Origin: CAUJGQ01 sp042408665
Lineage (GTDB): Bacteria > Chloroflexota > Dehalococcoidia > CAUJGQ01
Length of the DNA: 51,135 bases
Direction of reading: 5' to 3'
Assembly (NCBI GenBank): GCA_042408665.1
Contig: JBHOQW010000051.1
Coordinates: 1 to 51,135 of the forward strand
Within the stretch, counting starts at the first letter, position 1. Every line of letters begins with the position of its first letter. Position numbers and translations under genes: made by a program. Positions 49,345-51,135 of this stretch are shown in pieces. Below the pieces are notes generated by a model, which made no database searches, had not been told where the DNA came from, and worked only from the letters and a program-made list of their open reading frames with translations.

Positions 49345-50148
49345 TCAGCAGCCGCGGAACCGGGGCGGACGCTTCTCCAGGAAGGCACGCTGGCCCTCGG
49401 CGCGGTCCTCCGTGCGGCCGGACCGGTAGACGGCGTAGCCCTGGAAGGCATAGGCGCGCGCCGGTGGCTGGTGCCACCCCTCGTACAGGGCGGCTTTGGT
49501 GAAGCCGAGCGCGGCGGTGGCGGCCTGCGCCAGCTCCATCGCGAAGGCGCGGGTGGCCTCGACCAGCTCGTCGTCAGGTACCACGCGCGTGACGAGCCCC
49601 CACCGCTCCGCCTCGTGCGCCGTCATCGGCTCGCCGGTCAGCACCAGCCGCGCCGCCACGCCGACGCCGACGTACTCGTGGAGCAGGTTGGTGCCGGTTG
49701 CCATCCCCCGCTTGACGAACGGGGCAGCCAGGGTGGCTGAGGTGGCGGCGATGCGGAAGTCACAGGCCAGCGCCAGGTTGAGACCGGCACCGAAGGCGTA
49801 GCCGTTGAGCGCGGCCACCACCGGCTTGGGCAACGCGCGGATGGCCAGCACGATCTGCGGCCACCGCCCCTCGCCCGCCACATAGCGCCGCTCGACCTCC
49901 TCGCGGGGTGAGTCCGCCCCTTGCTCGGAGAACGCCGTGCCCTCCTTGAGGTCGTCCCCGGCGCAGAACGCACGGCCGGTGCCGGTGAGCACCACGCAGC
50001 GCACCGCCGTGTCGGCGGCGCAGCGCGCCAGCGCGTCCAGCAGCTCCAGGCCGAGACGCCGGTTGAGCGCGTTCAGCCGCTCCGGTCGGTTGAGGGTGAC
50101 GGTCGCGACACCGTTCGTGCAGGCGAAGAGCAGATGGTCGTATGTCAC
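49345..50148 (-). CDS. Crotonase-fold protein (enoyl-CoA hydratase/isomerase family) lacking both canonical glutamates
   Basis: A GTG at 50148 starts 267 residues. The fold is unmistakable: VATVTLNRPERLNALNR, CVVLTGTGRAFCAGDDLKEG (first oxyanion-hole NH at A63-G64-D65) and NGYAFGAGLNLALACDFRIAA (second, about G120). In classical hydratases the catalytic Glu residues fall in GGG-x-E-LA and Q-P-E. Here these places read G-L-N124 and A-P-F144, so neither is present. It may be an isomerase, dehalogenase, thioesterase-like or ring-acting member using other residues. It follows the RimI-like gene on the same strand after 27 bases. Confidence 0.85.
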   Translation of the reverse strand: MTYDHLLFACTNGVATVTLNRPERLNALNRRLGLELLDALARCAADTAVRCVVLTGTGRAFCAGDDLKEGTAFSEQGADSPREEVERRYVAGEGRWPQIVLAIRALPKPVVAALNGYAFGAGLNLALACDFRIAATSATLAAPFVKRGMATGTNLLHEYVGVGVAARLVLTGEPMTAHEAERWGLVTRVVPDDELVEATRAFAMELAQAATAALGFTKAALYEGWHQPPARAYAFQGYAVYRSGRTEDRAEGQRAFLEKRPPRFRGC

Positions 50149-50175
50149 CGGGCCCGCTCCGCCTCTGCCGTCAAC

Positions 50176-50847
50176 CTACTCGTTGCAAACCGCGCGGCGC
50201 TGCGCCGCCAGGTGCTCCAGCAGTTTCTGATACTCCGGGTCGTCCAGCGGTGGCGTGGTCATGATCAGGGCATCCTCGCCGTTGTCCGTGTAGTAGCGCG
50301 GACGCAGGCCGACGCGACGAAAACCGTACTTCTCGTACAAGCGCTGCGCGGGCTCGTTGGATACACGCACCTCCAGCGTGACGGTCTTGATATCCCGCTC
50401 CCGCGCCAGCTCCAGCGCGCGCGCCAGCAACCGCTCGCCGATCCCCCGTCGTCGGTAGGCGGGGTGGGTGGCGATGGCCACGATGTGGGCCTCGTCGACC
50501 ATGTACCAGAGACCGAGATACCCCACGATGTGGTCGGCGCCGGCGTGCTCCGGCTCGGCGGGCCGATGCCGCCACCGCCGGAACGGGGCACGGTCTAGGA
50601 GCAGCGCCAGCCGCGTGCGCGGGCCCGACTGCTCGTCCCTTCGTTCATGCTCAGACCATCCGTTGGGGCGCTCGACGGCCACGATGTACTGGGCCAGCCG
50701 GTTCTCTTCCAGCTCACGCCGGTAGGCGGACTCCGGCCAGGTGGTTGGAAACGAGGCACGCTCAATGGCCGTGACCTGGGGGATGTCGGCCGCGGTCATG
50801 GGCCGCAGGACGATACGGGCGCAGCGCGTTGGAGAGATCGATGACAT
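50176..50847 (-). CDS. rimI: RimI-like ribosomal-protein-alanine N-acetyltransferase with internal insertion
   Basis: The 223-residue GNAT protein has IVLRPMTAADIPQVTAIERASFPTTWPESAYRRELEE at the N-terminus, as in RimI, and motif A YMVDEAHIVAIATHPAYRRRGIGERLLARALELA, where R134-G135-I136-G137 is the acetyl-CoA loop. LEVRVSNEPAQRLYEKYGFRRVGLRPRYYTDNGEDALIM is the RimI-typical C-terminus. RimI acetylates ribosomal protein S18 on its N-terminal alanine. E. coli RimI has about 148 residues; the excess is mainly a charged Arg/Glu-rich insertion at about 60-106 between the first strands, and a short C-terminal tail. Usual neighbours tsaB and tsaD are not seen. Confidence 0.85.
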   Translation of the reverse strand: MSSISPTRCARIVLRPMTAADIPQVTAIERASFPTTWPESAYRRELEENRLAQYIVAVERPNGWSEHERRDEQSGPRTRLALLLDRAPFRRWRHRPAEPEHAGADHIVGYLGLWYMVDEAHIVAIATHPAYRRRGIGERLLARALELARERDIKTVTLEVRVSNEPAQRLYEKYGFRRVGLRPRYYTDNGEDALIMTTPPLDDPEYQKLLEHLAAQRRAVCNE

Positions 50848-50933
50848 GGCAGATGGCCGCAGGCCGATTGTAGCACCGCCGGCGCCCGACCGGGGGCGCC
50901 GGCGGACCGTCCCGCTGTGCCCCGTTCGGATGA

Positions 50934-50962
50934 TGTACCGGGAGTCGCCTTGCCGCTATCAT
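50934..50962 (+). promoter_or_regulatory. Candidate promoter of the greA-like gene
   Basis: TGTACC (50934-50939), a 17-base spacer and TATCAT (50957-50962). AAGGA (50984-50988) precedes the ATG at 50999 by 10 bases. Confidence 0.35.
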
Positions 50963-50998
50963 CGGCCTACAGTGCCGCGCAATAAGGATGACGCAACA

Positions 50999-51135
50999 AT
51001 GCAGACCGACAAGGTTCCCCTGACGCGCGAGGCGTACGAGAGGCTGCGGCGTGAGCTCGAATACCTGCGCACGGTGCGCCGGCGCGAGATCGCGGAGGAG
51101 ATCCGTGACGCCTGGGAGTCCGAGCTGGATAAAGA
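50999..51135 (+). CDS. GreA/GreB-family transcription elongation factor, N-terminal fragment
   Basis: The first 45 residues are seen before the window ends. PLTREAYERLRRELEYLRTVRRREIAEEIRDAWESELDK matches the N-terminal coiled coil of GreA (L-T-x-E-G-x-x-K-L-x-x-E-L ... R-x-x-I-A-E-x-I), which enters the RNA polymerase secondary channel and stimulates transcript cleavage. In GreA the tip normally reads A-R-x-x-G-D-L-x-E-N; here A-W-E-S-E-L-D-K occupies that place, so it is a divergent form. The acidic tip residues and the C-terminal domain are outside the window. Confidence 0.7.
   Translation, partial: MQTDKVPLTREAYERLRRELEYLRTVRRREIAEEIRDAWESELDK

Overview
The window is 51 kb of GC-rich bacterial chromosome (clearly above 65 % G+C by eye), tightly packed with genes on both strands and mostly preceded by strong GGAGG-type ribosome binding sites. 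I see no rRNA, tRNA, CRISPR array, transposase or phage gene. The gene set suggests a free-living Chloroflexota-like organism (Thermomicrobia/Sphaerobacter relatives). The pointers are a SAM-I riboswitch over a threonine-synthase/NIL/MetH/MoaD-like operon, a very large two-headed acyl-CoA dehydratase activase, a soluble-type amylo-1,6-glucosidase, and dispersed CCCTCACCCC-type palindromic repeats. This assignment is an inference; a high-GC Firmicute-like lineage is not excluded.

Layout. 1-4.3 kb: end of an M23 peptidase, an orphan NarL-type response regulator bracketed by two perfect palindromes, small zinc-ribbon proteins (one apparently frameshifted), a GT4 glycosyltransferase and a convergent membrane-anchored glycoside hydrolase. 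4.5-10.1 kb: a two-gene 2-hydroxyacyl-CoA dehydratase-activase-like system whose first protein ends in a His/Cys/Gly-rich tail. 10.2-12 kb: a flippase-like membrane protein and a GNAT acetyltransferase. 12-17.2 kb: a complete branched-chain amino acid ABC importer (livK-H-M-G-F, minus strand). 17.6-27.3 kb: glycogen debranching enzyme, two ketopantoate-reductase-like proteins, branched-chain aminotransferase (ilvE), a bacterial PH-domain membrane protein, a geranylgeranyl-reductase-family flavoprotein and dihydroxy-acid dehydratase (ilvD). With the importer, this makes a branched-chain amino acid / 2-oxoisovalerate neighbourhood.

27.4-33.2 kb is the most coherent regulatory unit. On the minus strand a promoter, a SAM-I riboswitch and an intrinsic terminator precede thrC-like, NIL-domain, metH and MoaD/ThiS-like genes, with a metH/moaD ATGA overlap. 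The layout suggests that the threonine-synthase-like enzyme and the sulfur-carrier-like protein serve homocysteine/methionine synthesis.

33.2-41.9 kb is a possible undescribed system. Two paralogous SAM-dependent methyltransferases are divergently arranged around a short AT-rich operator/promoter. They are accompanied by an EntS-like MFS exporter, a nickel/peptide-type ABC binding protein with two permeases but no ATPase, a DcsG/RimK-like ATP-grasp ligase and a second MFS carrier. The layout resembles metallophore synthesis/export/import loci, but this is a hypothesis.

42-51.1 kb: a metallo-beta-lactamase-fold hydrolase, three alpha/beta hydrolases (one fused to a LuxR-type DNA-binding domain), a PilZ-containing cellulose-synthase-like transferase, a small dimeric-barrel-like protein, a crotonase-fold protein lacking both canonical glutamates, a RimI-like acetyltransferase, and the start of a GreA-like elongation factor cut by the window edge.
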